NCBI GenBank assembly: GCA_964565405.1
Contig: CAZMEW010000019.1
Location: 1 to 18,144, forward strand
Direction: 5' to 3'
Length of the DNA stretch: 18,144 nt
Origin: UBA922 sp964565405
GTDB lineage: Bacteria > Patescibacteriota > Patescibacteriia > Magasanikbacterales > UBA922
In this document: positions 1-6,139 of the stretch, piece after piece
Layout: each line of letters starts with the position of its first letter
Numbering within the stretch: the first letter of the stretch is position 1
Notes under the pieces: model-generated
What the model was told of the DNA's origin: nothing
Databases searched by the model: none
The model's input: only the letters and a program-made list of their open reading frames with translations
Position numbers and translations under genes: made by a program

Positions 1-700
1 CTTCACGAGTCCAGAGATCCATGATTCCACCTTCTCCCACCAAATCATCTCGTACAGACTGAATAAAGCAGGCATGTGGTTGTGGATGCGAATACGCGTC
101 TTTAGCTCGTGTCATGACTCCCGTGTCAGCATCTACATAATAGTGCCCCTGTGCACCACTATTGATATTATATGCCCAATGTAGTCCAGTATTAAACCAT
201 TGTGGCGAATTGGGTGCTGCCATCTGACGAAGCAGCATGACGACGAGTTCATCGTAAAAGATCTCTGCATCTTTTGGGGTTGCAAAATATCCATAGCGTT
301 CTCCCCAATATCTCCAGGTGCCCGCCAATCGATGGATGGTTTGCTTTGCGGAGGTTTCGGGTCCAAGCATGGGAGACCCGTCCGTGTTTTTCTTTTGACT
401 TCCATCAGGATTCATTTGAGGGACACCTGTTTTTCGAAAATATTTCTGAGCAATAATATCAGTTGCCACTTGTGACCATTGTTTGGGAATTTCAATATCT
501 TTCATTTCAAATACGACGGTTCCGTCTGGTTCACGAATGATTGAGGTGCGTTTTTCGTATTCGATCAAATCAAAGGGACTTTTTCCTTCTTCACTAAACA
601 TGCGCTTAAACCGAAGCCCATTTTCATTATAAAAAAATTGAGTATCTTGTGCTTGTCCGAGTCGTACACCCTGAACAAATTTGGAATCAGTAGGCCCCAT
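1..700 (-). CDS. nrdJ: Adenosylcobalamin-dependent (class II) ribonucleotide reductase, N-terminal part
   Basis: This would reduce ribonucleotides to deoxyribonucleotides using an adenosylcobalamin radical, in the cytoplasm. The reading frame is open from the ATG at 698-700 to the window edge (233 codons; the C-terminus lies outside). Recognisable family stretches are VFEMKDIEIPKQWSQ, the MAAPNSPQWFNTGLHWAYN block near residues 175-195, GHYYVDADTG, and PQPHACFIQSV with Cys211, which by family knowledge is the N-terminal redox-active cysteine. GGIMDLW lies at the edge. An in-frame TAA sits nine codons upstream, so this ATG is the first possible ATG. No Shine-Dalgarno site precedes it. The catalytic Cys/Glu loop and any intein cannot be seen. 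The family call is firm; the B12 class is inferred from the sequence style of the N-terminal half. Confidence 0.9.
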   Translation of the reverse strand, partial: MGPTDSKFVQGVRLGQAQDTQFFYNENGLRFKRMFSEEGKSPFDLIEYEKRTSIIREPDGTVVFEMKDIEIPKQWSQVATDIIAQKYFRKTGVPQMNPDGSQKKNTDGSPMLGPETSAKQTIHRLAGTWRYWGERYGYFATPKDAEIFYDELVVMLLRQMAAPNSPQWFNTGLHWAYNINSGAQGHYYVDADTGVMTRAKDAYSHPQPHACFIQSVRDDLVGEGGIMDLWTRE

Positions 701-756
701 AGTAATAATGAAGAAAAAAATAAATTACCCGCAAAATCTTTCCCCCTTTAAGCCCC

Positions 757-785
757 AAACTTTCGTACAAATACGAAGCAAGTTT
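757..785 (-). other. Second hairpin in the nrdJ leader
   Basis: TTCGTA (762-767) and TACGAA (772-777) pair around a four-base loop, and AAACT (757-761) pairs with AGTTT (781-785) across a three-base bulge. It sits between the attenuator-like hairpin and the nrdJ start. No T-run follows on the minus strand, so it is not a terminator. It may be part of a leader regulatory fold. Confidence 0.4.
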
Positions 786-790
786 AGGAG

Positions 791-832
791 AAAAAACCTC
801 CGTTCTAATAGAAATACTCTATCCGGAGGTTT
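791..832 (-). terminator. Intrinsic terminator hairpin in the nrdJ leader (possible attenuator)
   Basis: On the minus strand AAACCTCCG (832-824) pairs with CGGAGGTTT (802-794), nine base pairs, followed by more T (791-793). The loop contains a second inverted pair, ATAGA/TCTAT. It lies about 90 nt upstream of the nrdJ start and downstream of the predicted nrdJ promoter, and the upstream gene already has its own terminator at 1025-1059. It is therefore best read as an attenuator in the leader. Confidence 0.6.
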
Positions 833-857
833 ACTGTATATAGTGCTGTAAAGAATT

Positions 858-884
858 TTACACCACAACCTGTTGTGTTTTCAT
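858..884 (-). CDS. Candidate 8-residue leader peptide upstream of nrdJ
   Basis: An ATG at 882-884 opens the short ORF MKTQQVVV followed by TAA. It starts a few bases after the predicted transcription start of the nrdJ promoter (-10 at 898-903) and ends about 26 nt before the terminator-like hairpin at 791-832. This is the layout of a leader-peptide attenuator. There is no Shine-Dalgarno site, so it would be translated from a nearly leaderless end. The codons contain no run of one amino acid that would suggest a sensed metabolite. It could be a chance ORF. Confidence 0.25.
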   Translation of the reverse strand: MKTQQVVV

Positions 885-897
885 TGTAGTATACAAT
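862..897 (-). promoter_or_regulatory. Two inverted repeats at the nrdJ transcription start (NrdR-like candidate)
   Basis: CACAAC-CT-GTTGTG (864-877) and ATTGTA-GTA-TACAAT (883-897) lie at and just downstream of the predicted start site. On the minus strand the first fits 12 of 16 positions of the NrdR-box pattern ACACWATATATWGTGT as I recall it. The second fits poorly. NrdR is a known repressor of ribonucleotide reductase genes in many bacteria; binding here is inference. Confidence 0.3.
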
Positions 898-926
898 AGT
901 ATAACACATAAAAAAATACCCACCAA
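898..926 (-). promoter_or_regulatory. Predicted nrdJ promoter
   Basis: Minus strand TTGGTG (926-921), 17 bp, TATACT (903-898), with an extended -10 TG one base upstream. A second TATACT overlaps at 893-888. Transcription would start near 890. Confidence 0.5.
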
Positions 927-954
927 GTGAGCATGGTTGAGGCAAAAAAAAGGC

Positions 955-963
955 TTATCCACA
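955..963 (+). promoter_or_regulatory. DnaA box (TTATCCACA)
   Basis: This is an exact match to the classical DnaA box, about 30 bp upstream of the -35 of the nrdJ promoter. DnaA is known to control nrd promoters in some bacteria. A single box could also be chance. Confidence 0.4.
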
Positions 964-1024
964 CAATAAAAAAATAGGGCGGGAAAAACTGTGAGTAACT
1001 CCACGTAATTAATTAAAAATATAC

Positions 1025-1059
1025 AAAAAGCCCCCTACTCAACAAGTTGAAATAGGGGG
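1025..1059 (-). terminator. Intrinsic terminator of the 1083-1346 gene
   Basis: Minus strand: CCCCCTA and TAGGGGG enclose a second arm pair, CAAC/GTTG, giving a long GC-rich hairpin (1059-1031) followed by CTTTTTG. It is 24 nt after the gene's stop codon. Confidence 0.85.
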
Positions 1060-1082
1060 GGTACGACAGCGCCTGAAAAGGA

Positions 1083-1346
1083 TCAGGCAGGGGTACGCTC
1101 AAAGCTCAGCCAGCCGAACACCAGCGTGCCAGAAGCATGACTCGTACCGAGAAAAGGAACAAACACCACCCCATAAATTTCCACAGACGTACTGAAGGTG
1201 ATCGTATAACCACCGAGCACGTGGGAGAACTGTTCAGGGACCGACTTCTTGAAACGCTGGTGAGCGCTCACTTTGAGGTCATTCACTAAACGATCGGGGG
1301 ATGAACCACTTGTCTCTCTATCCAAAAACGACAGATGCTCACTCAT
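1083..1346 (-). CDS. Small orphan protein of unknown function (87 aa)
   Basis: I do not recognise a family. The product is 87 residues, has no clear membrane segment, and has a beta-rich looking second half (GGYTITFSTSVEIYGVVFVPF). It is likely a real gene because it has its own complete transcription unit: a TTGACA-17-TATATT promoter, a GGAG Shine-Dalgarno site and a strong terminator 24 nt after the stop. An ATG three bases earlier (1349) is only 4 nt from GGAG; the ATG at 1346 is at 7 nt, so I chose that one. Its base composition is more GC-rich than its neighbours, like the orphan genes at 3796-3993 and 12774-13190. Confidence 0.6.
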   Translation of the reverse strand: MSEHLSFLDRETSGSSPDRLVNDLKVSAHQRFKKSVPEQFSHVLGGYTITFSTSVEIYGVVFVPFLGTSHASGTLVFGWLSFERTPA

Positions 1347-1409
1347 CATTTATCTCCAACGAGTGGGATTTTCTTACGACACAGACACTGGAGCCGAAGA
1401 CAAGAAAAA

Positions 1410-1438
1410 AATATATACCCCTCTACCACTTTTGTCAA
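1410..1438 (-). promoter_or_regulatory. Promoter of the 1083-1346 gene
   Basis: Minus strand TTGACA (1438-1433), 17 bp spacer, TATATT (1415-1410): near-perfect sigma-70 type. It predicts a leader of about 55 nt. Confidence 0.75.
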
Positions 1439-1520
1439 GACTTTTACCCGATATTTTACCTTAATCTAGCAAATATTATGCATTTATAGGTCAAGTTCCA
1501 TGTATCTTGCATTTTGTCTG

Positions 1521-1529
1521 TGGTACACT
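1521..1529 (+). promoter_or_regulatory. Extended -10 promoter of the ruvB operon
   Basis: TGG-TACACT ends eight bases before the ruvB ATG (1538), so the transcript would be almost leaderless. No good -35 is visible. Confidence 0.4.
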
Positions 1530-1537
1530 ATTCCCAT

Positions 1538-2608
1538 ATGACTGATTCCCCCAATGAACTAGATGACTGGTTCTCACAAGAAGGAGAAACCCAGGAACGC
1601 CTCGTCCAGCCCGAAGCCCTCGAGGATACTCCAGAGGTTGAATTTGATGTAACCTTGCGTCCACAATCCCTCGAAGACTTCATTGGACAAGAACAAATCA
1701 AAAGTCCGCTTGCGATCTCTATTGAAGCTGCAAAAAAACGAGAAGAGCCGCTCGAGCATGTGCTACTCTATGGTAATCCAGGTCTTGGAAAAACCACGCT
1801 TGCGACCATCATTGCTCGCGAGATGAATGTGGATATCAAAGTGACTGCGGGTCCAGCACTTGAACGTGTAGGAGATCTTGCAGCAATACTTTCAAACTTG
1901 AAGAGAGGTGATGTATTATTTATCGACGAAATCCATCGTATCAATAAATCTGTTGAAGAAGTCTTGTATAGCGCAATGGAAGACTATGCACTTGATATTA
2001 TTATTGGAAAAGGTCCCGCAGCACGCACGCTTCGCATGCCACTTGAGCGATTCACATTAATAGGTGCAACAACCAAACTTAATTTATTATCTCCCCCACT
2101 TCGCGATCGATTCGGACACGTATTTCATCTCAATTTTTATGAAAATAGTGACATTGCAAAAATAGTTTCGAGGAATGCAAAAATTCTTGAAGTTGAGATC
2201 GACCGCGATGCCACAAACCTAATCGCCGAACGTTCACGACGAACCCCTCGTGTTGCAAACAGACTGCTCAAGCGTGTACGTGATTATGCTGAAGTAAAGC
2301 ATAGTGGTATAATTTCCGCAGACATTGCGAGAAGTGCGCTGGAAATGCTCAATGTCGATCACTACGGACTCGATGAAGTAGATCGGAAAATTCTTGTTTC
2401 GATTATCACGCTATTCGAAGGTGGTCCCGTAGGACTCAATACACTTGCGGCTGCAGTCGCAGAAGAAATGGAAACTATTGAACAAGTGTATGAACCATAT
2501 TTGATTCAGATTGGAATGATCGAAAGAACTCCACGAGGAAGAAAGGCGACAATCAAAAGCTACGAACATTTAAAGATAGCTATTGTAAACCCCAATAAGT
2601 TACTATGA
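1538..2608 (+). CDS. ruvB: Holliday junction branch-migration ATPase RuvB
   Basis: RuvB is the AAA+ motor that, with RuvA, drives branch migration of Holliday junctions in recombinational repair. The product is 356 residues. In order: an acidic N-terminal extension of about 15 residues more than usual, RPQSLEDFIGQ, Walker A GNPGLGKTT (79-87), Walker B LFIDEIHR (DEIH 130-133), sensor 1 GATTK (176-180), LRDRF (188-192, arginine-finger region), sensor 2 RRTPRVANRLLKRVRDYA, and the C-terminal winged helix GGPVGLNTLAAAV. Two positions differ from the usual family sequence: Walker A has N where P is usual, and sensor 1 ends in K rather than R. A TTG eight codons upstream is in frame, but the ATG fits the extended -10 and a near-leaderless mRNA. 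The stop overlaps the next start (ATGA). Confidence 0.96.
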   Translation: MTDSPNELDDWFSQEGETQERLVQPEALEDTPEVEFDVTLRPQSLEDFIGQEQIKSPLAISIEAAKKREEPLEHVLLYGNPGLGKTTLATIIAREMNVDIKVTAGPALERVGDLAAILSNLKRGDVLFIDEIHRINKSVEEVLYSAMEDYALDIIIGKGPAARTLRMPLERFTLIGATTKLNLLSPPLRDRFGHVFHLNFYENSDIAKIVSRNAKILEVEIDRDATNLIAERSRRTPRVANRLLKRVRDYAEVKHSGIISADIARSALEMLNVDHYGLDEVDRKILVSIITLFEGGPVGLNTLAAAVAEEMETIEQVYEPYLIQIGMIERTPRGRKATIKSYEHLKIAIVNPNKLL

Positions 2609-2847
2609 TCGAATTCCCCCTCTACATTTTCCTCTTTATCTATCTCGCTTTTCTGTGTGTCTTCATTATATTCTCATGTATCAATGCGTATCACATTTTT
2701 TCAGCAGGAATTTTTACTATTGCCAGTTTTAGTATGACCATTATTGCAGTTATTCTCACACTGATAACACTCTACATCACCTGGCAACATGTATCAGTCA
2801 TCGACTGGAGACAACCTTTTATACTATTCGAAGGTGGAAATTTCTAG
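2605..2847 (+). CDS. Small two-helix membrane protein in the ruvB operon
   Basis: An 80-residue, very hydrophobic protein with two likely membrane segments (about 5-28 and 33-60) and a short polar tail. No family is recognised. Its ATG overlaps the ruvB stop codon by four bases, so it is translationally coupled to ruvB. The next start (2852) is only four bases after its stop. Function is unknown; the coupling suggests it is expressed with the operon, not that it acts in recombination. Confidence 0.7.
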   Translation: MIEFPLYIFLFIYLAFLCVFIIFSCINAYHIFSAGIFTIASFSMTIIAVILTLITLYITWQHVSVIDWRQPFILFEGGNF

Positions 2848-2851
2848 TACT

Positions 2852-3406
2852 ATGCATATTTCTCATTTCATGAAACAAAAGAGTTATGAACACGTGGTGC
2901 ATGTACTAAGACGTCACCCCATAACATTTATCCCGACTATTTTTTTATTTATCATACTTTTTGCAATTCCAGTTGTACTATATCTAATTGCAAAAAATGC
3001 TTTTCCCGATCTCGCGACCAATACCCAACTCTACCCACTGTTTGTGCTTGGAGGAAGCGTGTATTATCTGTCCACCTATCTATTTCTCTACGCTCATTTT
3101 ATCGACTACTATCTAGATATCTGGATTGTTACCAATGATCGAATTATTGATAATGAACAGCACGGACTCTTTCATAGAACCACGACAGAGCTCGAATTGC
3201 ATAGCATTGAAGACGTCACATCGCAGGTGAGCGGAATATTTGGCACACTCTTCAAATATGGTGATCTTACGATCAAAACTTCATCAGTAACAACCACTAT
3301 CGTATTTAGACAAATTCCCTATCCAGAAAAAATCCGCGGGGAATTGATCCAGCTGGCAGATGAGGATCGAAAATATCACAATATTCAGACCACCCCAAAA
3401 CCATGA
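2852..3406 (+). CDS. Membrane protein with bacterial PH (DUF304/YdbS-like) domain
   Basis: A 184-residue protein. After a short soluble start come two membrane helices (about 25-48 and 60-88), then a cytoplasmic bacterial PH domain beginning DIWIVTNDRIID, with the family-type stretch HSIEDVTSQVSGIFGTLFKYGDLTI. Such proteins are usually uncharacterised; membrane-envelope roles are guessed for the family. An in-frame ATG at 2789 would overlap the previous gene by 59 bases; the ATG at 2852, just after that gene's stop and with AGGTGG upstream, is more likely. An ATG at 2870 is also possible. Its stop overlaps the next start (ATGA). Confidence 0.8.
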   Translation: MHISHFMKQKSYEHVVHVLRRHPITFIPTIFLFIILFAIPVVLYLIAKNAFPDLATNTQLYPLFVLGGSVYYLSTYLFLYAHFIDYYLDIWIVTNDRIIDNEQHGLFHRTTTELELHSIEDVTSQVSGIFGTLFKYGDLTIKTSSVTTTIVFRQIPYPEKIRGELIQLADEDRKYHNIQTTPKP

Positions 3407-3705
3407 ATATTTTTTTAGTAATTAGTCCGATACGTCTATTATTTGCGTACCTCATAGTGATTAATCTAATCACTATTTTAGTATTTGCATTTGATAAAGC
3501 TCGTTCAAGAACAAACAAAAGTAGAATTCCAGAAAAAACATTACTCATACTCGTACTCGTCGGGGGAAGTCCTGCAGCACTATACGCCATGAATACCTTT
3601 CGTCATAAGACAAAAAAATATTCATTTCAAATTCCCCTATATACTATTGTATTAATGCAACTAATTGTAACAATTCTGATTCTACGCCACTTTTCATTTA
3701 TCTAA
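3403..3705 (+). CDS. DUF1294 family membrane protein
   Basis: A 100-residue protein with three hydrophobic segments. The family signature is clear: FAFDKARSRTNKSRIPEKTLL, then LVGGSPAALYAMNTFRHKTKK (the LGGSPGA...FRHKT region of DUF1294). The biochemical function of the family is not known. Its ATG overlaps the stop of the PH-domain gene by four bases, making it the last gene of the ruvB operon. A terminator-like hairpin follows 9 nt after the stop. Confidence 0.88.
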   Translation: MNIFLVISPIRLLFAYLIVINLITILVFAFDKARSRTNKSRIPEKTLLILVLVGGSPAALYAMNTFRHKTKKYSFQIPLYTIVLMQLIVTILILRHFSFI

Positions 3706-3706
3706 A

Positions 3707-3731
3707 CAAAAAAACACCACAAACGTGATGT
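3707..3731. terminator. Bidirectional terminator between the ruvB operon and the 65-codon gene
   Basis: ACACCAC (3714-3720) and GTGATGT (3725-3731) form a 7-bp stem. On the minus strand all seven pairs form (one U-G) and a run of seven T follows. On the plus strand there is one C-A mismatch and ATTTTTG follows. Confidence 0.7.
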
Positions 3732-3744
3732 ATTTTTGACTTAT

Positions 3745-3769
3745 GCGGAGCTGAACGAGTCAGCTCCGC
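3745..3769 (-). other. Perfect GC-rich hairpin in a 3' UTR
   Basis: GCGGAGCTGA (3745-3754) and TCAGCTCCGC (3760-3769) form a perfect 10-bp stem with a 5-base loop. It lies between the stop of the minus-strand gene (3796) and its terminator. There is no T-run, so it is not itself a terminator; RNA stabilisation or protein binding are possible. Confidence 0.55.
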
Positions 3770-3795
3770 CCATACGAACCGCGATCAGCTTTTGA

Positions 3796-3993
3796 TCAGG
3801 CGCTTCGCCTTCCCCTCTTTTTACCCCGCTTTCCTTCCATGCGAGGGACCGACGGTGCAGAAACACGAGTATCATTCGGGCAGAGCTGATCCACGCTACC
3901 AGCGAAGCCTGCCTCGACCAGAATCTTCAGTTGAGGTTCAACCACAACACCGGACTCCACACGAGGCGGAAGATTCGATTCATCATGCGACAT
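3796..3993 (-). CDS. Small orphan basic-tailed protein (65 aa)
   Basis: No family recognised. The product is 65 residues with an acidic-polar N-terminal half and a strongly basic C-terminus (RMEGKRGKKRGRRSA), which could bind nucleic acid; that is a guess from charge only. A longer in-frame ATG exists at 4077, but the ATG at 3993 has AAGGAAG five bases upstream and sits about 25 nt after a TTTACA-16-TATTAT promoter, which excludes the longer start. It is followed by a hairpin and a terminator. Like the 1083-1346 gene it is GC-richer than its surroundings and forms its own transcription unit. Confidence 0.5.
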   Translation of the reverse strand: MSHDESNLPPRVESGVVVEPQLKILVEAGFAGSVDQLCPNDTRVSAPSVPRMEGKRGKKRGRRSA

Positions 3994-4024
3994 GGACACT
4001 TCCTTTTCAAGGGAAAACTGCGCT

Positions 4025-4052
4025 ATAATAACACAAAATAAAAAATTGTAAA
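4025..4052 (-). promoter_or_regulatory. Promoter of the 3796-3993 gene
   Basis: Minus strand TTTACA (4052-4047), 16 bp, TATTAT (4030-4025). It lies immediately downstream of the efp terminator. Confidence 0.6.
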
Positions 4053-4068
4053 GGGTAATGAAATTATA

Positions 4069-4096
4069 AAAAGACACCTATTTCTAGGTGCTTTTT
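4069..4096. terminator. Terminator of the epmA-efp operon
   Basis: ACACCTA and TAGGTGC arms (about 4073-4091) surround a four-base loop, with A-run and T-run on either side. It reads as an intrinsic terminator for the minus-strand efp and is also symmetrical enough to work from the plus strand. Confidence 0.75.
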
Positions 4097-4113
4097 AAAA
4101 TATTTTTCTAGAT

Positions 4114-4680
4114 TTATTCTTGTGCTCGCCCACCGTATTCTCCGGTTTCAGTATTTACTACAATTTCTTCACCATCGGTAATGAATATAGGTGCCTGGAT
4201 CTTGAGTCCATTATCAAGCTCAACCTCTTTAGTTACGTTTCCACTACTACTATCACCCTTTACCGCTGGAGGAGCTGATTTTACCATGTATGACACTTTC
4301 TTTGGCAACTGAATTGCAACGACCGATCCTTCATGAAAAGAGGCAACAACCTCGAGACCTTCCTTGAGATATGCGGCATCATCTCCGAGGATATCTTTTG
4401 ACACGTCGACAGTCTCATAACTATCTTTATTCATAAAAGAATAAAACTCCCCATTTTGATAGAGAAACTGCAAATTGTCATGGAATACTTCGACCACATC
4501 GACACTTTCCCCACTCTTGAAGGTAAGTTCAGTACCCTTAGTGCCATCAATAGACTTGAGTTTAGTCTTAACAAATGCTTGTCCTTTACCAGGATTTACA
4601 AATTGGCATGCGGTCACGACAAAAAGATTATTATTATGTCGTATGACTGCACCTTTTTTAATATCTGTTGTATCTGCCAT
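4114..4680 (-). CDS. efp: Translation elongation factor P
   Basis: EF-P binds the ribosome between P and E sites and relieves stalling at proline runs. The 188-residue length equals that of the E. coli protein. Domain I starts DIKKGAVIRHNNNLFVV and carries the loop NPGKGQAF with Lys32, the residue equivalent to the beta-lysylated Lys34 of E. coli EF-P. Domains II and III follow, ending with the family tail VNTETGEYGGRAQ. An in-frame TTG at 4689 is less likely than the ATG at 4680. It starts nine bases after the stop of the epmA-like gene with no Shine-Dalgarno site, so expression probably depends on coupling within that operon. Confidence 0.96.
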   Translation of the reverse strand: MADTTDIKKGAVIRHNNNLFVVTACQFVNPGKGQAFVKTKLKSIDGTKGTELTFKSGESVDVVEVFHDNLQFLYQNGEFYSFMNKDSYETVDVSKDILGDDAAYLKEGLEVVASFHEGSVVAIQLPKKVSYMVKSAPPAVKGDSSSGNVTKEVELDNGLKIQAPIFITDGEEIVVNTETGEYGGRAQE

Positions 4681-4689
4681 ATAAAGCAA

Positions 4690-5721
4690 TTAAAACATAA
4701 TTCCACCGGGCAATACTAACACACTTTCTATATTTTTGCAACCGGTGAGAGCCATAACCAACCGGTCAACACCGAGAGAAATCCCTGCTGAAGGTGGCAT
4801 ATGGCGAAGCGCCTCAATAAATTCTTCATCAATTGGATAAACTGGTTTTCCATACTCTCTCCGCTCTTGTTGTTCACGCGCAAAGCGTTCTCGTTGTTCA
4901 TCTGCATTAATTAATTCCTCAAATCCATTGGTAAGCTCAACACCATCAACATAAGCTTCCATCCGGCGTCCATATGTCCCATCTGGGGTAAGACGGGAAA
5001 GCGATGCCATGGGTGCTGGGTAATTATAGATCATAACCAGACCCATCGAAGCTAGTTTTGGTTCGATTTCAGTAAGAAATATTCGATAAAAAACTTCTTC
5101 ATATTGTTCAGTATTACCTACCACATAACCTCGCTCGCGAGCAAGTGTAATAAAATCTTCTCGAGTATGTATTTTTTCCAAATCAATGCCAACAATCTCA
5201 AGCCAGAGATCTCGCATAGTAATTTTCTTCCATGACTCAGTTAAAAATCTTTGAGCATGGGATTCAAATTGGGGATAGTGTATTATCACTCGCTCTGCCG
5301 CAAACCTACAAGCAGATGCAACATCGTTCATAAGATCATCAAGTGTTGCGCCCACCCGATACCACTCTGCCATCGTAAATTCAGGATTATGCAGATCTCG
5401 CATGCTCTCGTGATCACGAAATACTTTACCCAAATAAAATATTTTTTCAAATCCAGCAGCAAGCATTTTTTTCATCGTATATTCGGGGGAGGTATGAAGA
5501 TATCCCTGAAATTCTTGCTTCTCATGGTTATGCAAAGCTACCGAAACCACATCAATATTCGGCTCTTGCCCTGGATACTTTACAATAGCTGGGGATTCGA
5601 TTTCCAAAAACAACTCTTCCCAAAAAAACTCTCTCAAGGCTCGAATAATTTCATAGCGTGCAGAAAGTATCTCTTTATGAGTTGCAATGTGATGAAATTG
5701 GTAGCCTTTTCCCTGATTCAT
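4690..5721 (-). CDS. epmA: EF-P beta-lysine ligase-like enzyme (EpmA/GenX/PoxA family)
   Basis: A class II lysyl-tRNA-synthetase paralogue of 343 residues that lacks the N-terminal anticodon-binding OB domain, as in EpmA (325 aa in E. coli). Motif 2 is GKVFRDHE (98-105) with HNPEFTMAEWYR (111-122); EWY is typical of EpmA where LysRS has ELY. Motif 3 is GISLGVDRL (313 on), where EpmA usually has GVALGVDRL and LysRS GLGIGIDRL, so the position of E. coli EpmA Ala298 is Ser315 here. Directly upstream of efp in one operon, which supports EF-P lysylation as its role. A TTG ten codons earlier is in frame; the ATG at 5721 fits the promoter. The partner aminomutase EpmB is not in the window. Confidence 0.88.
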   Translation of the reverse strand: MNQGKGYQFHHIATHKEILSARYEIIRALREFFWEELFLEIESPAIVKYPGQEPNIDVVSVALHNHEKQEFQGYLHTSPEYTMKKMLAAGFEKIFYLGKVFRDHESMRDLHNPEFTMAEWYRVGATLDDLMNDVASACRFAAERVIIHYPQFESHAQRFLTESWKKITMRDLWLEIVGIDLEKIHTREDFITLARERGYVVGNTEQYEEVFYRIFLTEIEPKLASMGLVMIYNYPAPMASLSRLTPDGTYGRRMEAYVDGVELTNGFEELINADEQRERFAREQQERREYGKPVYPIDEEFIEALRHMPPSAGISLGVDRLVMALTGCKNIESVLVLPGGIMF

Positions 5722-5732
5722 AATGGGCAAAG

Positions 5733-5759
5733 GATATAGGAAAAAAGACAAAAAGTCAA
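5733..5759 (-). promoter_or_regulatory. Promoter of the epmA-efp operon
   Basis: Minus strand TTGACT (5759-5754), a short 15-bp spacer, TATATC (5738-5733). The start would be only about 5 nt before the ATG at 5721, so the mRNA would be nearly leaderless. Confidence 0.45.
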
Positions 5760-5774
5760 TGTAAGATTACCTTC

Positions 5775-5803
5775 TTGACTTTTATAATCATGATTGATAT
5801 ACT
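5775..5803 (+). promoter_or_regulatory. Promoter of the Ala-Phe-Pro tRNA operon
   Basis: TTGACT, exactly 17 bp, TATACT, with extended -10 TGA. It is among the best promoters in the window and is divergent from the epmA promoter. Confidence 0.8.
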
Positions 5804-5821
5804 TCTCTTCGTTATTTTGCC

Positions 5822-5867
5822 CTACACGGGCCAGCCCGGCTTCCCTAAAGCTACGCCGGACAAGTAG
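5822..5867 (+). other. GC-rich foldback in the tRNA operon leader
   Basis: CTAC (5822-5825)/GTAG (5864-5867) and CCGGC (5836-5840)/GCCGG (5855-5859) can pair as nested stems. The block is clearly GC-richer than the flanking sequence and lies in the transcribed leader before tRNA-Ala. It may be a processing structure or a remnant of a small repeat. Confidence 0.35.
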
Positions 5868-5895
5868 TAGTAACAAAGTAAATCAGCCCTTATAA

Positions 5896-5968
5896 GGGCC
5901 AGTAGCTCACCTGGTAGAGCGCCTCGTTTGCACCGAGGAGGTAGGGGGTTCGAGTCCTCTCTGGTCCA
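5896..5968 (+). tRNA. tRNA-Ala(TGC)
   Basis: Acceptor GGGCCAG/CTGGTCC (one G-U), D arm, anticodon arm CCTCG-TTTGCAC-CGAGG with anticodon TGC, and T loop TTCGAGT. The 3' CCA is not fully encoded (ACA follows the acceptor stem). First gene of a three-tRNA operon. Confidence 0.95.
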
Positions 5969-5976
5969 CAGATTAG

Positions 5977-6050
5977 AATTAACAATTAGCGAACAGCAAT
6001 TAACAAGAATTAAAGATCGAAAGTTAATTGTTAATTGCTAATTGTTAATT
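5977..6050 (+). repeat. Long inverted repeat between tRNA-Ala and tRNA-Phe
   Basis: Arms 5977-5988 plus 5996-6006 pair completely with 6028-6050, 23 bp interrupted by one 7-base bulge and closed by a 21-base loop. The arms are built from repeats of AATTAACAATTA. In the tRNA precursor this would form a long AU stem in the spacer, possibly a processing signal. Confidence 0.75.
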
Positions 6051-6057
6051 TATTTAC

Positions 6058-6129
6058 GCCGAGGTAGCTCAGTGGTAGAGCAGAGGCCTGAAGAGCCTTG
6101 TGTCGCCAGTTCGATCCTGGCTCTCGGCA
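6058..6129 (+). tRNA. tRNA-Phe(GAA)
   Basis: Acceptor GCCGAGG/TCTCGGC, anticodon arm GAGGC-CTGAAGA-GCCTT with anticodon GAA, and T arm GCCAG-TTCGATC-CTGGC. CCA is not encoded. Confidence 0.95.
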
Positions 6130-6139
6130 CGTGTACTAA

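Noticed and set aside
200..475. Plus-strand ORFs over 200-475 and a minus ORF over 133-405
   Set aside because: They overlap the nrdJ frame, which carries clear family motifs; these are shadows.
701..960. Cobalamin riboswitch upstream of the B12-type reductase
   Set aside because: I looked for the conserved B12-box and core stems and found none; the leader is also too short (about 190 nt with different hairpins).
3792..4028. Plus-strand ORF opposite the 65-codon gene
   Set aside because: No Shine-Dalgarno site or promoter; the minus-strand reading has both plus a terminator.
4690..5721. Lysyl-tRNA synthetase
   Set aside because: The N-terminal anticodon-binding domain is missing, the EWYR and GISLGVDRL motifs are EpmA-like, and efp is directly downstream.
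5251..5739. 162-codon plus-strand ORF inside epmA
   Set aside because: It is antisense to a gene with strong family motifs and has no translation signal.
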